From positions 682,001 to 746,000 of the forward strand of contig NZ_JAKEVY010000002.1 in NCBI RefSeq assembly GCF_021491375.1: 64,000 nt of DNA. Direction: 5' to 3'. Positions 1-8,516 of the stretch are shown one piece after another (positions within the stretch are counted from its first letter, which is position 1; every line of letters starts with the position of its first letter). This DNA comes from Flavihumibacter fluminis. Lineage in GTDB: Bacteria > Bacteroidota > Bacteroidia > Chitinophagales > Chitinophagaceae. The notes under the pieces were generated by a model. That model was not told the origin of the DNA and did no database searches. It saw nothing but the letters and a program-made list of their open reading frames with translations. Position numbers and translations under genes: made by a program.

Positions 1-504
1 ATCCTGATTAAGCTGAGTTCAAAAGGTCCTGTATTTTTTACGCAGATGCGATCTGGTAAAAGCAATCAACCATTCCTCTGTATCAAGTTCAGGAGTTTGC
101 GGATGAATGATGATGCCAACAAAAAACAGGTTACCCGCAATGATGACCGTGTTACCAAAATCGGACGGTTTATGCGGAAGACGAACCTGGATGAATTACC
201 ACAGTTTTTCAATGTATTTATGGGAGATATGTCGGTAGTGGGCCCGCGTCCGCACATGCTCAAACATACCGAAGATTTCGCCAATATTTACAAGCAATAC
301 ATGATCCGTCATTTTGTGAAACCCGGAGTTACCGGCTGGGCACAGGTCAACGGATTTCGTGGTGAGATCACCGATAACCTGTTTCTGAAAAAGCGTATCG
401 AGCATGATATCTGGTATATGGAGAACTGGACCCTCATGCTGGATATGAAGATCATCCTGATGACAGCTTTTCTTTCTGTAAAAGGTGATAAGAACGCGTT
501 CTGA
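1..504 (+). CDS. Sugar transferase (polyprenyl-phosphate glycosylphosphotransferase), C-terminal part
   Basis: The reading frame is open from base 1, so the gene begins before the window and only its last 167 residues are visible. This part is the catalytic domain of the bacterial sugar transferase family (WcaJ/PglC-like), which moves a sugar-1-phosphate from a nucleotide sugar to undecaprenyl phosphate to start exopolysaccharide or O-antigen synthesis at the inner membrane. Diagnostic pieces are KFRSLR, the RKTNLDELPQ stretch, VGPRP and KPGVTGWAQV, all in family order. The C-terminus ends shortly after a short hydrophobic segment (MKIILMTAFLSV), as is usual. Any N-terminal CoA-binding-like domain and transmembrane helices would lie outside the window. 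The stop codon abuts that of the converging next gene with no spacer. The family call is firm; the sugar cannot be told. Confidence 0.93.
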   Translation: MLIKLSSKGPVFFTQMRSGKSNQPFLCIKFRSLRMNDDANKKQVTRNDDRVTKIGRFMRKTNLDELPQFFNVFMGDMSVVGPRPHMLKHTEDFANIYKQYMIRHFVKPGVTGWAQVNGFRGEITDNLFLKKRIEHDIWYMENWTLMLDMKIILMTAFLSVKGDKNAF

Positions 505-1371
505 TTAATTTCCTTCCTTCTCTACCAATACCACGCGGCTTGCATAAAAAATCCGCAGGGAATCTTTAATCCTCGTCGTATCTGCAACGGTAGCTGGCAG
601 TGAAAAATACAATTTGAATGTAACAGAATCTGCTGTCTCCATTTTAATACCACTTTTGATTTCCAACAGTTGATTGTAACGACGCAACGCCCTCGCTTTT
701 TTGTTGGTGGTTTCAATGATGAATTTATAGCGATTGGCCGCTGTAACAGCGTTCAGTCTGCTTGTATCAATCAGTGGTCGGCGACTCACTGAATCAACTG
801 TTGCCACAACTGTGGTATCGGTTTGCAGAACAGGTTCCGGCTGAATGCTGGTTACTGTTTCTGTGTTTTCTTTTTCTTCTGCTCCCTTCTGCGACCATTT
901 CCATCCTCCCCAGATCACGATGCCCAGGGTTGCTGCGATACCCAAAAAGATTGCCAATTTTCTTCCAATTCCTGATCCGCCATCATATCGCGGATTTTCC
1001 TCAAATACCGAAGTTTTTTTGGTCTCCGGCATGCGCTCATCAAGGCGCTCCATTACCATGTCTCCGGGCGTGAATTCAATTGAGCCCTCCTTCGCTTTTA
1101 CCAGCGTACCAATTCCCTCCATGTAAAGAGCCTTTCCGATATTGAGAAATTGACTGTTCAGCATGATATAGGATTCCAGGTCGGATTTCGCCAGAGCGGT
1201 CATTTTGCCGGTGTGGGTTCTGATAAATTCCACCAGTTCCGGATTCAGATCAGTGTCTGCCGAATTGCTGAACTGAATACCGCCGTTTTCCATGGTGAAA
1301 GTTCCTATTCCGGGTAAACTCAGTCGCTTCTGCTGGTATAAGTATTGCGTAACGAGGTGATCAATTTTCAA
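505..1371 (-). CDS. HU-like (CCDC81-type) domain membrane protein with SPOR-like C-terminus
   Basis: From the TTG at 1371 the protein has 288 residues and begins MKIDHLVTQYLYQQ, the way CCDC81-type bacterial HU domains start. A longer frame from a TTG at 1407 adds 12 residues that look untranslated. The first ~110 residues contain two HU-like halves (around LSLPGIGTF and ALYMEGIGTL). A charged linker is followed by one transmembrane helix at about 139-157 and a Thr/Val-rich spacer. The last ~75 residues (from NRYKFIIETTNKKA) have the alternating pattern of a SPOR-type peptidoglycan-binding fold, though weakly. The topology would put the HU part in the cytoplasm and the C-terminus in the periplasm. 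Similar proteins are common in Bacteroidota but poorly characterised. The function is not known; a link between nucleoid or cytoplasm and cell wall is inference. Confidence 0.72.
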   Translation of the reverse strand: MKIDHLVTQYLYQQKRLSLPGIGTFTMENGGIQFSNSADTDLNPELVEFIRTHTGKMTALAKSDLESYIMLNSQFLNIGKALYMEGIGTLVKAKEGSIEFTPGDMVMERLDERMPETKKTSVFEENPRYDGGSGIGRKLAIFLGIAATLGIVIWGGWKWSQKGAEEKENTETVTSIQPEPVLQTDTTVVATVDSVSRRPLIDTSRLNAVTAANRYKFIIETTNKKARALRRYNQLLEIKSGIKMETADSVTFKLYFSLPATVADTTRIKDSLRIFYASRVVLVEKEGN

Positions 1372-1445
1372 AGCAATCGAATATTGGTTAAAGCACAAAT
1401 TAAGCAAAAAAGAGCGGAGAGCTGTATTTTTGCCAAAAGCCCGGA

Positions 1446-1769
1446 ATGCTTACAAAAGAAGAAAAAGACTTTATTGTGTATTGGGAGCAAAACCGCGACC
1501 GTCAGAAAAAGACCTTCCGGCAGTGGCTGATCGGTCTTCCAATAGGCCTGTTGTTTGCTGTACCCATTTTTCTGAATTATGCCCTGGGCTGGTATAAAAG
1601 AGCAGGAATGGTAGCCGGCAGCCAAAGCAGTCCGCTTATTCTAATCATTGCCATACTGGCCATTATCACGTTTATGGCCATCTTCTACAAACAATACCAG
1701 TGGGATCAATACGAGCAGCGTTATCGTGAACTCAAAGTTCAGCAAGACCGCGAATCGTCCGAGACGTGA
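1446..1769 (+). CDS. Small two-helix membrane protein, unknown function
   Basis: A 107-residue protein with a charged N-terminal stretch (EEKDFIVYWEQNRDRQKKTFRQ), two clear transmembrane helices at about 27-47 and 63-81, and a charged, likely helical C-terminus. Both ends should face the cytoplasm. I do not recognise a characterised family; small proteins of this shape are frequent in Bacteroidota. It is transcribed away from the HU-like gene, and the short region between them must hold both promoters. Its last two codons and stop (GAG ACG TGA) lie inside the first unit of a heptamer repeat array that continues downstream, so its natural C-terminus may have been changed by the repeat. Coding status rests on length, helix pattern and start context, so it is moderately sure. 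Confidence 0.68.
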   Translation: MLTKEEKDFIVYWEQNRDRQKKTFRQWLIGLPIGLLFAVPIFLNYALGWYKRAGMVAGSQSSPLILIIAILAIITFMAIFYKQYQWDQYEQRYRELKVQQDRESSET

Positions 1770-1788
1770 GACGTGAGATGTGAGAAGG
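1761..1788 (+). repeat. Heptamer tandem repeat, GAGACGT-type, left arm
   Basis: Four consecutive 7-bp units read gagacgt, gagacgt, gagatgt, gagaagg. The first unit contains the stop codon of the preceding membrane protein gene. TGA occurs at 1767, 1774 and 1781, one in each reading frame. The array is an inverted partner of the one at 1851-1885: bases 1761-1785 match the reverse complement of 1852-1876 at 22 of 25 positions. Confidence 0.8.
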
Positions 1789-1850
1789 AACCCATCCTCC
1801 ATTCAACCATCTTCCATTCTCTTTTCTTCCTTGGATTATTCTCCGGTGCC

Positions 1851-1885
1851 GTCTCACGTTTCACGTCTGACGTCTCACTTTTCAC
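1851..1885 (-). repeat. Heptamer tandem repeat, GTCTCAC-type, right arm
   Basis: Five consecutive 7-bp units read gtctcac, gtttcac, gtctgac, gtctcac, ttttcac. On the minus strand this is the same GTGAGAC-type repeat as the left arm at 1761-1788, so the two arms could pair in RNA or single-stranded DNA. The ~65 bp between them is rich in CATCC/CATTC and holds no gene. The array sits just before the FKBP lipoprotein gene. Confidence 0.8.
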
Positions 1886-1961
1886 CTTTCCATGCAACAT
1901 ATCCTACCCTTTGCTGGTCTATACCAGTATCAATATATATATTCGCGCAAAAATTTGGGAA

Positions 1962-2444
1962 ATGGTGAAAAAGATAATCGTACTCCTGGGAGTTTGTCTG
2001 GTGGCTGTGAGCAGCTGGCATTGTAATAAATCCGATAATGATAACAGCTGCACGGTTGTGCCTCCTGCCAATGAAGAGCAGGCCATCCTCGCCTACAATG
2101 CAGCTAACAATATCAATGGTGTAAAAGATGAAACAGGTCTGTATTATGAAATACTTGATCCAGGTACGGGAGGATCTCCCAATCTGAATTCTCAGATCTT
2201 CATTAAATACACCGGTAAACTGACTAATGGTACCATATTTGACTCACAGAATGATCCTAACCGAACCGGCTGGCGCCTGGCTACCCTGATCCCTGGTTGG
2301 CAGATTGCTATTCCTAAACTCAAAAAAACGGGCAAGATCAAAATGGTGGTGCCTTCTGCGCTTGCCTATGGTTGCCGCGATAATGGAAATATTCCTGCCA
2401 ATTCCATTCTCTATTTTGAGGTTGAACTGGTTGACTTTTACTAA
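1962..2444 (+). CDS. FKBP-type peptidyl-prolyl isomerase lipoprotein
   Basis: A 160-residue exported lipoprotein that should catalyse cis-trans isomerisation of Xaa-Pro bonds and help fold envelope proteins. The ATG at 1962 gives a lysine-rich start, a hydrophobic core and a cysteine at about residue 21 (SSWHC) as lipid-attachment site; the frame is open further upstream but runs through repeat sequence there. The C-terminal ~105 residues are one FKBP domain: IFIKYTGKLTNGTIFDS is the usual first strand-loop, followed by LIPGWQIAIPKLKKTGK, the VVPSALAYG loop and the closing FEVELVDFY strand. Expected active-site aromatic residues are present (Y, F and D of the first strand-loop, W in the PGW segment). 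It faces the next gene in the same direction with a ~40 bp gap. The family call is firm; clients are unknown. Confidence 0.9.
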   Translation: MVKKIIVLLGVCLVAVSSWHCNKSDNDNSCTVVPPANEEQAILAYNAANNINGVKDETGLYYEILDPGTGGSPNLNSQIFIKYTGKLTNGTIFDSQNDPNRTGWRLATLIPGWQIAIPKLKKTGKIKMVVPSALAYGCRDNGNIPANSILYFEVELVDFY

Positions 2445-2483
2445 GCCTCCGGATTTTCCTAATTTCGATCAAAATTATCCTGC

Positions 2484-3908
2484 TTGTCTTACGAGCCGAT
2501 ATCTGTATTTGATATTTTCAAAATTGGCGTAGGGCCTTCCAGTTCACATACCCTGGGGCCCTGGCGTGCGGCACTTGCATTCCTGAACCAGCTTGACCAG
2601 GAGGGGGGACTTATGCAGGTTGAAGACCTGGTGGTGGATCTGTACGGTTCGCTTGCCAAAACAGGAAAAGGACATGGTACAGATGTAGCTGTTTTGATGG
2701 GACTCATGGGCGAAGATCCGGTGAGTTGTGAAATTGATTCGATTACACCAAAAATTGCAGCAGTTCGAAACAATGGAATACTGCAGCTGAATGGTATAAA
2801 GGCTTTGCCTTTTGAACTGTCGCGCCAGCTGAAATTTCATATGCTGGAATTTCTCCCGGCACATCCCAATGCACTCAGTTTTCATGCGCTGCTGAAAGAC
2901 GGCAGTAATATATCTGCTACCTATTATTCCATTGGTGGCGGTTTTATATTGCAGGAAGGGGTGGAGGCAAAACGAAGCGACCAGGTGGAACTTCCATTCC
3001 CCATCGATAAAGCGGATGATCTCCTGCACTGGTGCCGTAAAACAGGGCTCTCCATACATGAGATCGTTGCAGAAAATGAAACCGCCTGGCGACCCGAAAA
3101 AGTAACACGTGAAGGTGTAATGCAGATTTGGGAAGTGATGAAATCCTGTATGTACAGAGGATGCCACACAGAAGGTGTACTGCCTGGTGGTTTACAGGTA
3201 AAACGAAGAGCTGCCGCTTTAAATAAGAAACTCTTAAGAAACCGGCACTACGATGGCTATGAGCAGTGGGTGGAAGCAATCCGGGCCGGTGGCAATGATT
3301 TTAAATACATTCTCGACTGGGTATCCTGTTTTGCACTGGCGGTGAATGAAGAAAATGCTTCCTTTGGAAGAGTGGTAACAGCCCCAACCAACGGAGCTGC
3401 TGGCGTTATTCCGGCTGTATTGCAGTATTATGAGGTATTCTGTAATGGATCCAAAGAATCCATTTATCAATTTATACTGACAGCGGCTGAAATAGGCAGC
3501 ATATTCAAAAAAGGATCAACCATTTCAGCTGCTATGGGCGGATGCCAGGCAGAAATCGGCGTGTCTTCCTCTATGGCAGCCGCCGCACTTACCGAATGTA
3601 TGGGCGGAACGCAACGCCAGGCCCTGATGGCGGCGGAAATCGCGATGGAGCATCACCTGGGACTTACCTGCGATCCAATCGGAGGATTGGTTCAGGTACC
3701 CTGTATAGAACGAAATACCATGGGGGCGATCAAGGCAATAACTGCATCCCAACTTTCCTTACAAAGCGCGCCTGATTTTGCCAAAGTATCTTTGGATGCG
3801 GTGGTAAAAACCATGTGGGAAACAGCACTCGACATGAACAGTAAATACAAGGAGACAGCTGATGGTGGCCTGGCTGTTAATATTCCTTTAAGTTTGCCTG
3901 AATGTTGA
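2484..3908 (+). CDS. sdaA: L-serine ammonia-lyase (Fe-S serine dehydratase), single chain
   Basis: A 474-residue enzyme that deaminates L-serine to pyruvate and ammonia with a labile [4Fe-4S] cluster. The start is a TTG ([14 protein letters not shown] follows); no ATG lies before the conserved core. The N-terminal beta domain opens with [20 protein letters not shown], the hallmark of the family. The C-terminal alpha domain has [20 protein letters not shown], the [16 protein letters not shown] segment and [12 protein letters not shown], whose cysteines are the expected cluster ligands. Both domains are fused in one chain, as in the gamma-proteobacterial enzymes and unlike the two-subunit Bacillus type. 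A TAATTTCG sequence at 2460-2467 is a one-mismatch -7 element. The gene stands between the FKBP gene and the export cassette, with no obvious link to either. Confidence 0.95.
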   Translation: MSYEPISVFDIFKIGVGPSSSHTLGPWRAALAFLNQLDQEGGLMQVEDLVVDLYGSLAKTGKGHGTDVAVLMGLMGEDPVSCEIDSITPKIAAVRNNGILQLNGIKALPFELSRQLKFHMLEFLPAHPNALSFHALLKDGSNISATYYSIGGGFILQEGVEAKRSDQVELPFPIDKADDLLHWCRKTGLSIHEIVAENETAWRPEKVTREGVMQIWEVMKSCMYRGCHTEGVLPGGLQVKRRAAALNKKLLRNRHYDGYEQWVEAIRAGGNDFKYILDWVSCFALAVNEENASFGRVVTAPTNGAAGVIPAVLQYYEVFCNGSKESIYQFILTAAEIGSIFKKGSTISAAMGGCQAEIGVSSSMAAAALTECMGGTQRQALMAAEIAMEHHLGLTCDPIGGLVQVPCIERNTMGAIKAITASQLSLQSAPDFAKVSLDAVVKTMWETALDMNSKYKETADGGLAVNIPLSLPEC

Positions 3909-3982
3909 TCAACAATTCTGTTGAATTGCTGTTATTGCAGCCGGAACTCTCTTTGAACGAAACTTGTAAATGACCTATAGCT

Positions 3983-5701
3983 ATGGCTAAACCTGGATTG
4001 AATCCTGTAAAAAGGATATTGAAGATTTTGCGCTTTCAAAAGAAGGATATTTCAGCCATTTATTTTTATGCTATTCTTAATGGCCTTGTCCAACTTTCAC
4101 TTCCGCTGGGAATTCAGTCCATAGTAAGCTTTGTTTTAGGAGGAGCCATTTCCACCTCCATTGTCATCCTGATCATAATGGTAGTTATGGGGGTTTTCTT
4201 CAATGGCTTTTTCCAGGTTAACCAGATGAAGCTGATTGAAAAAATTGAACAACAGGTATTTGTACGGTATTCCTTTGAATACGCTCAAACCATCCCCCGA
4301 TTGAATCTTAAAAGTGTGGATGGTTATTTTCTGCCTGAACTCACAAACCGTTTTTTTGATATTTCAACCCTCCAGAAAGGATTGGCGAAATTGCTGCTTG
4401 ATTTTCCAACAGCCACGATTCAAATCATATTTGGTCTGATTTTGCTTTCGTTCTATCACCCCATCTTCATTTTATTCAGCCTGGTATTTGTTACAGTGGT
4501 CTATTTTATTATCCGGATGACCAGCGTAAAAGGATTGGAAACCAGTGTGGAGGAAAGCAACCACAAATATGAAGTGGGCGGATGGCTGGAAGAAATAGCA
4601 AGGGTTGTAACCAATTTTAAGTTCTCCCGTGATTCTACCCTGCACCTTCAACGGACCGATAAAATCGTAACCCGCTACCTCGATGCCCGCACCCGCCATT
4701 TTCGTATTCTCAAACTACAGTACTGGGCACTGATAGGATTTAAAATAGCTATCACAGCCGCCATGCTGATCGTGGGAAGTATCCTGCTGGTGGACCAGCA
4801 ACTGAATATCGGGCAATTTGTGGCAGCGGAAATTATCATTCTATTAGTGATCAATTCCGTGGAAAAGCTGATCATCAACATTGATAACGTTTATGATATT
4901 CTTACCTCGGTGGAGAAACTGGAAAAAGTAACCGATCAACCGCTGGAGAAGGAAGGGAATAGGGAGCTGGTGCCTGCTAAAGCGGGAGTTGAGATTGCGG
5001 TTAACAACATGAGTTTTTCCTACCGGGAGGGCCATGCACCTGTTTTAAACAATATCAGTTTTAATCTGAATCCGGGGGAGAAAGTGCAGGTGATGGGCAT
5101 CAATGGATCTGGTAAATCAACCCTTATAAAAGTATTAAGTGGTGCCTACCAGCCTTTTGACGGTACTATAACCTATAATAGCATACCATTGGAGCAATAT
5201 AATTTTGCTTCTTTTCGCAGTAAAACCGGCATCTTCCTCAGCACACAGGAATTGTTTGATGGCACGTTGTACGAAAACCTTACCATGGGCAATGACAGGA
5301 TTCCCATGGAGGAAATTATGCGGCTTTCGGAAGTAGTGGGACTTCGCTCTTTTTTGAAAAATTCCAAAAAAGGGTTGGAAATGATGATTAATCCGATGGG
5401 AGAGCGATTACCCAAAAAAATAGTTCATAAACTGCTATTGTTAAGGGCGCTGATCAACTCGCCATCACTATTAATTCTGGAAGAACCCTGGTTGGGACTG
5501 GAATCAGAATATGCCCAGCGAATTAAAGATTACCTGCTGAGGGATATGCCGGCCACTACTGCTATTATCGTAAGTAATGATAAGGAATTTGCCAACAACT
5601 GTAGTAAGATAGTATATATGGAAGATGGAAGCATCCGTCATATTGGAACCTGGAATGAAATCAAAGAACAGATAACCAACGATAACAATGGAACACGTTA
5701 A
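3983..5701 (+). CDS. ABC exporter (fused membrane and ATPase domains) with degenerate ATPase motifs
   Basis: A 572-residue half-transporter: a six-helix exporter membrane domain (about residues 20-310) followed by an ATPase domain (about 335-570). It lacks an N-terminal C39 peptidase domain. Walker A is intact (GINGSGKST, ~372-380) and a Q-loop glutamine is present (LSTQELFDGT). Other motifs depart from consensus: the LSGGQ signature region reads GERLPKKIVHK (~472), Walker B is LLILEEP instead of LLILDEP, the D-loop is LGLE, and the H-loop histidine is replaced (IIVSNDKEF). It overlaps the HlyD-like gene by 14 bp and is followed by a TolC gene, so the three probably form a type I-like export machine across both membranes. 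Whether the ATPase is active, and what is exported, cannot be told. The order of domains and partners is clear. Confidence 0.88.
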   Translation: MAKPGLNPVKRILKILRFQKKDISAIYFYAILNGLVQLSLPLGIQSIVSFVLGGAISTSIVILIIMVVMGVFFNGFFQVNQMKLIEKIEQQVFVRYSFEYAQTIPRLNLKSVDGYFLPELTNRFFDISTLQKGLAKLLLDFPTATIQIIFGLILLSFYHPIFILFSLVFVTVVYFIIRMTSVKGLETSVEESNHKYEVGGWLEEIARVVTNFKFSRDSTLHLQRTDKIVTRYLDARTRHFRILKLQYWALIGFKIAITAAMLIVGSILLVDQQLNIGQFVAAEIIILLVINSVEKLIINIDNVYDILTSVEKLEKVTDQPLEKEGNRELVPAKAGVEIAVNNMSFSYREGHAPVLNNISFNLNPGEKVQVMGINGSGKSTLIKVLSGAYQPFDGTITYNSIPLEQYNFASFRSKTGIFLSTQELFDGTLYENLTMGNDRIPMEEIMRLSEVVGLRSFLKNSKKGLEMMINPMGERLPKKIVHKLLLLRALINSPSLLILEEPWLGLESEYAQRIKDYLLRDMPATTAIIVSNDKEFANNCSKIVYMEDGSIRHIGTWNEIKEQITNDNNGTR

Positions 5702-7049
5702 AGAAATCATTACCCGGCAGGCTCCGGGAAAGGAATTCGCCTCGTTTGAGTCTGTTTATATGATCAACAGACCCAGTAAAGTCAAGTACTGGACCTTGGG
5801 GTTATTAGGCTTTCTTTTAGTTTGTCTTTTTTTACCATGGACACAGAACATCCGGTCAAGGGGAGCAGTAACGACACCCCGGCAGGAACAACGACCCCAG
5901 GAATTAAATGCAATTATTGGTGGCCGCATTGTAAAGTGGTTTGTGAAGGAAGGAGATACAGTAAGTAAGGGTGATACTATTCTACAACTTGCGGAAGTGA
6001 AAGTGGATTACCTTGATCCCAACCTGGTTTCACGTACCAAAGAACAGCTCTCTGCCAAGCAGGATGCCGTTGAAAGTTACAAGGGCAAAGTAACTACTAT
6101 CAATCAGCAGTTGCAGTTTTTGCAGCAGGCCCTGGAACTTAAAGTGAGTGAGCTGGAAAATAAAATTCAGCAGCAGCGATTCAAGATTCGGAGCGACAGT
6201 ATGGATTTGCAGGCGGTAGAAAATGATCTGGCATTCAAACAGGAGCAGTACAAACGCCAGCGGGTACTTTATGATTCTGGTGTAGCTTCTCTTTTATCAC
6301 TGGAACAAAGGAGTCAGGCCGTTCAGGACGCTATGGCGAAACGTACCAGTGCAGAAATCAAACTTGCCAATAGTATCCAGGAACAAACAAGGCTACAGTT
6401 GGAGTTAAATGGTGAACGTCAGCAATACCTTGAGAAAATATCCAAAGCGGAAGGCGATCGCTTTACTACCTCCTCCCAAATTGCTACCGGCATTGGAGAT
6501 ATTGCCAAACTGGAAAATCTCTATACAAGCTATGATATCCGGAACCAATTGTACTATGTAGTGGCACCGCAAGACGGGCAGGTAACAAAAGCCCGGAAAG
6601 CTGGATTGAATGAAGTCGTGAAAGAAGGGGAGATGCTGGTCGAAATTGTACCATCCAATTATCAATATGCGGTGGAGGTTTTTGTAAAACCTGTTGATCT
6701 TCCATTGGTAGCAACCGGCCAGAAAGTCCGTTTTATATTCGACGGTTTTCCTGCAATTGTATTCAGCGGCTGGCCACAGGCATCGTATGGTACTTTTGGT
6801 GGAATCATTACTGCTGTTGAAAGTTCGGTAAGTGAGAATGGGTTATTTAGGGTGCTGGTTACCGAGGATCCAAAAGATAAACCCTGGCCAAAAACACTCC
6901 GGATGGGAACAGGTGCAATTGGTATTGCGCTTTTAAAAGATGTTCCGATCTGGTATGAACTCTGGCGGAATATAAATGGCTTCCCGCCCGATTATTATGT
7001 TCCGCAAAAGGATGGAAAAGAAGAAAAGAAAGATAAATCATCGATCTAA
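5688..7049 (+). CDS. HlyD-family periplasmic adaptor protein
   Basis: A 453-residue membrane fusion protein. It has a ~40-residue cytoplasmic start, one transmembrane helix (about 36-54, ending FLPWTQ), and then a split lipoyl/barrel-sandwich domain: GGRIVKWFVKEGDTVSKGDTIL before, and VVAPQDGQVTKARKAGLNEVVKEGE after, a long alpha-helical hairpin. The hairpin (about 110-270) is glutamine- and lysine-rich coiled coil that should reach the outer-membrane channel. A beta-barrel region follows and the tail is very lysine-rich. Its start codon lies inside the end of the ABC exporter gene (14 bp overlap) and it ends directly before the TolC gene, so translation of the three is coupled. It bridges the inner-membrane exporter and the TolC channel. 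Confidence 0.93.
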   Translation: MEHVKEIITRQAPGKEFASFESVYMINRPSKVKYWTLGLLGFLLVCLFLPWTQNIRSRGAVTTPRQEQRPQELNAIIGGRIVKWFVKEGDTVSKGDTILQLAEVKVDYLDPNLVSRTKEQLSAKQDAVESYKGKVTTINQQLQFLQQALELKVSELENKIQQQRFKIRSDSMDLQAVENDLAFKQEQYKRQRVLYDSGVASLLSLEQRSQAVQDAMAKRTSAEIKLANSIQEQTRLQLELNGERQQYLEKISKAEGDRFTTSSQIATGIGDIAKLENLYTSYDIRNQLYYVVAPQDGQVTKARKAGLNEVVKEGEMLVEIVPSNYQYAVEVFVKPVDLPLVATGQKVRFIFDGFPAIVFSGWPQASYGTFGGIITAVESSVSENGLFRVLVTEDPKDKPWPKTLRMGTGAIGIALLKDVPIWYELWRNINGFPPDYYVPQKDGKEEKKDKSSI

Positions 7050-7058
7050 TTGAACAGC

Positions 7059-8516
7059 ATGAGGGTTTCAGTGATTAGGGTTATAATCTGGCTGATATGT
7101 CTAGTACAAGGCATTCCAAATACAGGACTGGCGCAGTCCACAGATTCTGTATTGTACACCTTGAGTGAATCAGAGTTAGTAGCGATTCTTCGTAAATACC
7201 ATCCCTATCTGCAGCAGGCAAACCTGCAGGTTGACCAGGCTAAAGCATTTATCCGGGAAAGCCGGGGTGCATTTGATCCGCTGATAGCAGGAGGATGGGA
7301 TAAAAAAACCTTTGATCAGCAGTTGTATTATAATTATTTCAACCCGGAAATAGTAATTCCAACCTGGTATGGAATTGAAGTGTATGGCGGCCTGGAGGAA
7401 GTAATAGGAACTCGCACTGATATTGAACGATCTTTAGGTAAAACCAGTTATCTCGGGATCAGCGTACCGTTAGCCAAAGACCTGGTGCTGGATAAAAGAA
7501 GAGCAGTTTTGCAGCAGGCAAAGATCATGCTGAATCAAACAGGAGCAGAACGACAAAATCTTATCAACGATTTACTCAATGATGCGCTTTCTGTGTATTG
7601 GGCCTGGACCCGCAATTACCAGGTTTATAAAATTCTGAATAACGCTGTACAGGTAAATACAGATCGCTATCGGTTTATCCGCCTTGAAGCTGAACAGGGC
7701 TTACGTGCGGCTATTGATACTACGGAGGCGCTTACGCAATTGCAGCAGTTCCAGTTAATGGAAGCGGATGCCTGGCTGCAGTTTCAGAATGCCGGACTGG
7801 AATTATCGAATTATTTATGGCTGGAAGAAAGCCAGCCTTTTGCCTGGAACGATCGCATTGTTCCGGATAGTAGCTGGATGACGATCAACGATTGGAATAA
7901 TGACCTGCCTGCTTTAGATGAGCTGGTTCGGACCGCCAGCCTGGAGCATCCCAAATTACAGTCCTATCAATTTAAACTGGGAGTTCAGGAAATTGAGCGG
8001 CGTCTGAAATTTCAAAGTCTGTTACCAAAGGCGGATCTCAAATACAATCTCCTGAACAAAGGGTACAATGTGCTTGATAAAGTTGACCGTGCTTTTCTGG
8101 AGAACAATTATAAGGTCGGGATTTCTTTTCAGATGCCACTGTTTCTTCGCCAGGGCAGAGGCGCCTACCAGGCAGCGCAGATCAAGATCCGTCAAACCAA
8201 TCTGGAAATTGACCAGGTTAGATTAGAGATCGAAAACAAAGTGCGAAACTATTATAATGAACTCATGACCTTGCGAAAGCAGATCGGCATCAATGAAAAT
8301 TCGTACGAAAATTATCTTCGTTTGTTCCGTGGTGAAAGTCTGCGATTCGAAGTAGGAGAGAGTACTCTTTTCCTGCTGAATGCACGTGAAAACAAAGTGC
8401 TGGAATCACTCCAGAAACTGGTTGAATTAAAGACCAAGTGGTATAAGTCGAAAGCCAGCCTGGTATGGGCAGGTGGAAGATGGGGCGTGCTCCCTTACAC
8501 CGCCGCTTCGGAATAA
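7059..8516 (+). CDS. TolC-family outer-membrane channel protein
   Basis: About 485 residues with a signal peptide (MRVSVIRVIIWLICLVQG...LAQS) and two outer-membrane efflux repeats rich in long helices; the motif around QVRLEIENKVRNYYNEL is typical of the second repeat. I prefer the ATG at 7059; a TTG at 7050, immediately after the stop of the adaptor gene, is in frame and adds three residues. It should form the outer-membrane exit duct for the exporter and adaptor encoded just upstream. Its last 22 bp overlap the 3' end of the converging aminofutalosine synthase gene, so no terminator fits between them. A second TolC-family gene lies at 51673-53124 and belongs to a different set. Confidence 0.92.
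   Translation: MRVSVIRVIIWLICLVQGIPNTGLAQSTDSVLYTLSESELVAILRKYHPYLQQANLQVDQAKAFIRESRGAFDPLIAGGWDKKTFDQQLYYNYFNPEIVIPTWYGIEVYGGLEEVIGTRTDIERSLGKTSYLGISVPLAKDLVLDKRRAVLQQAKIMLNQTGAERQNLINDLLNDALSVYWAWTRNYQVYKILNNAVQVNTDRYRFIRLEAEQGLRAAIDTTEALTQLQQFQLMEADAWLQFQNAGLELSNYLWLEESQPFAWNDRIVPDSSWMTINDWNNDLPALDELVRTASLEHPKLQSYQFKLGVQEIERRLKFQSLLPKADLKYNLLNKGYNVLDKVDRAFLENNYKVGISFQMPLFLRQGRGAYQAAQIKIRQTNLEIDQVRLEIENKVRNYYNELMTLRKQIGINENSYENYLRLFRGESLRFEVGESTLFLLNARENKVLESLQKLVELKTKWYKSKASLVWAGGRWGVLPYTAASE

Noticed and set aside
1773-1961. N-terminal 63-residue extension of the FKBP gene
   Set aside because: It reads through the heptamer repeat and precedes a good lipoprotein signal at 1962.
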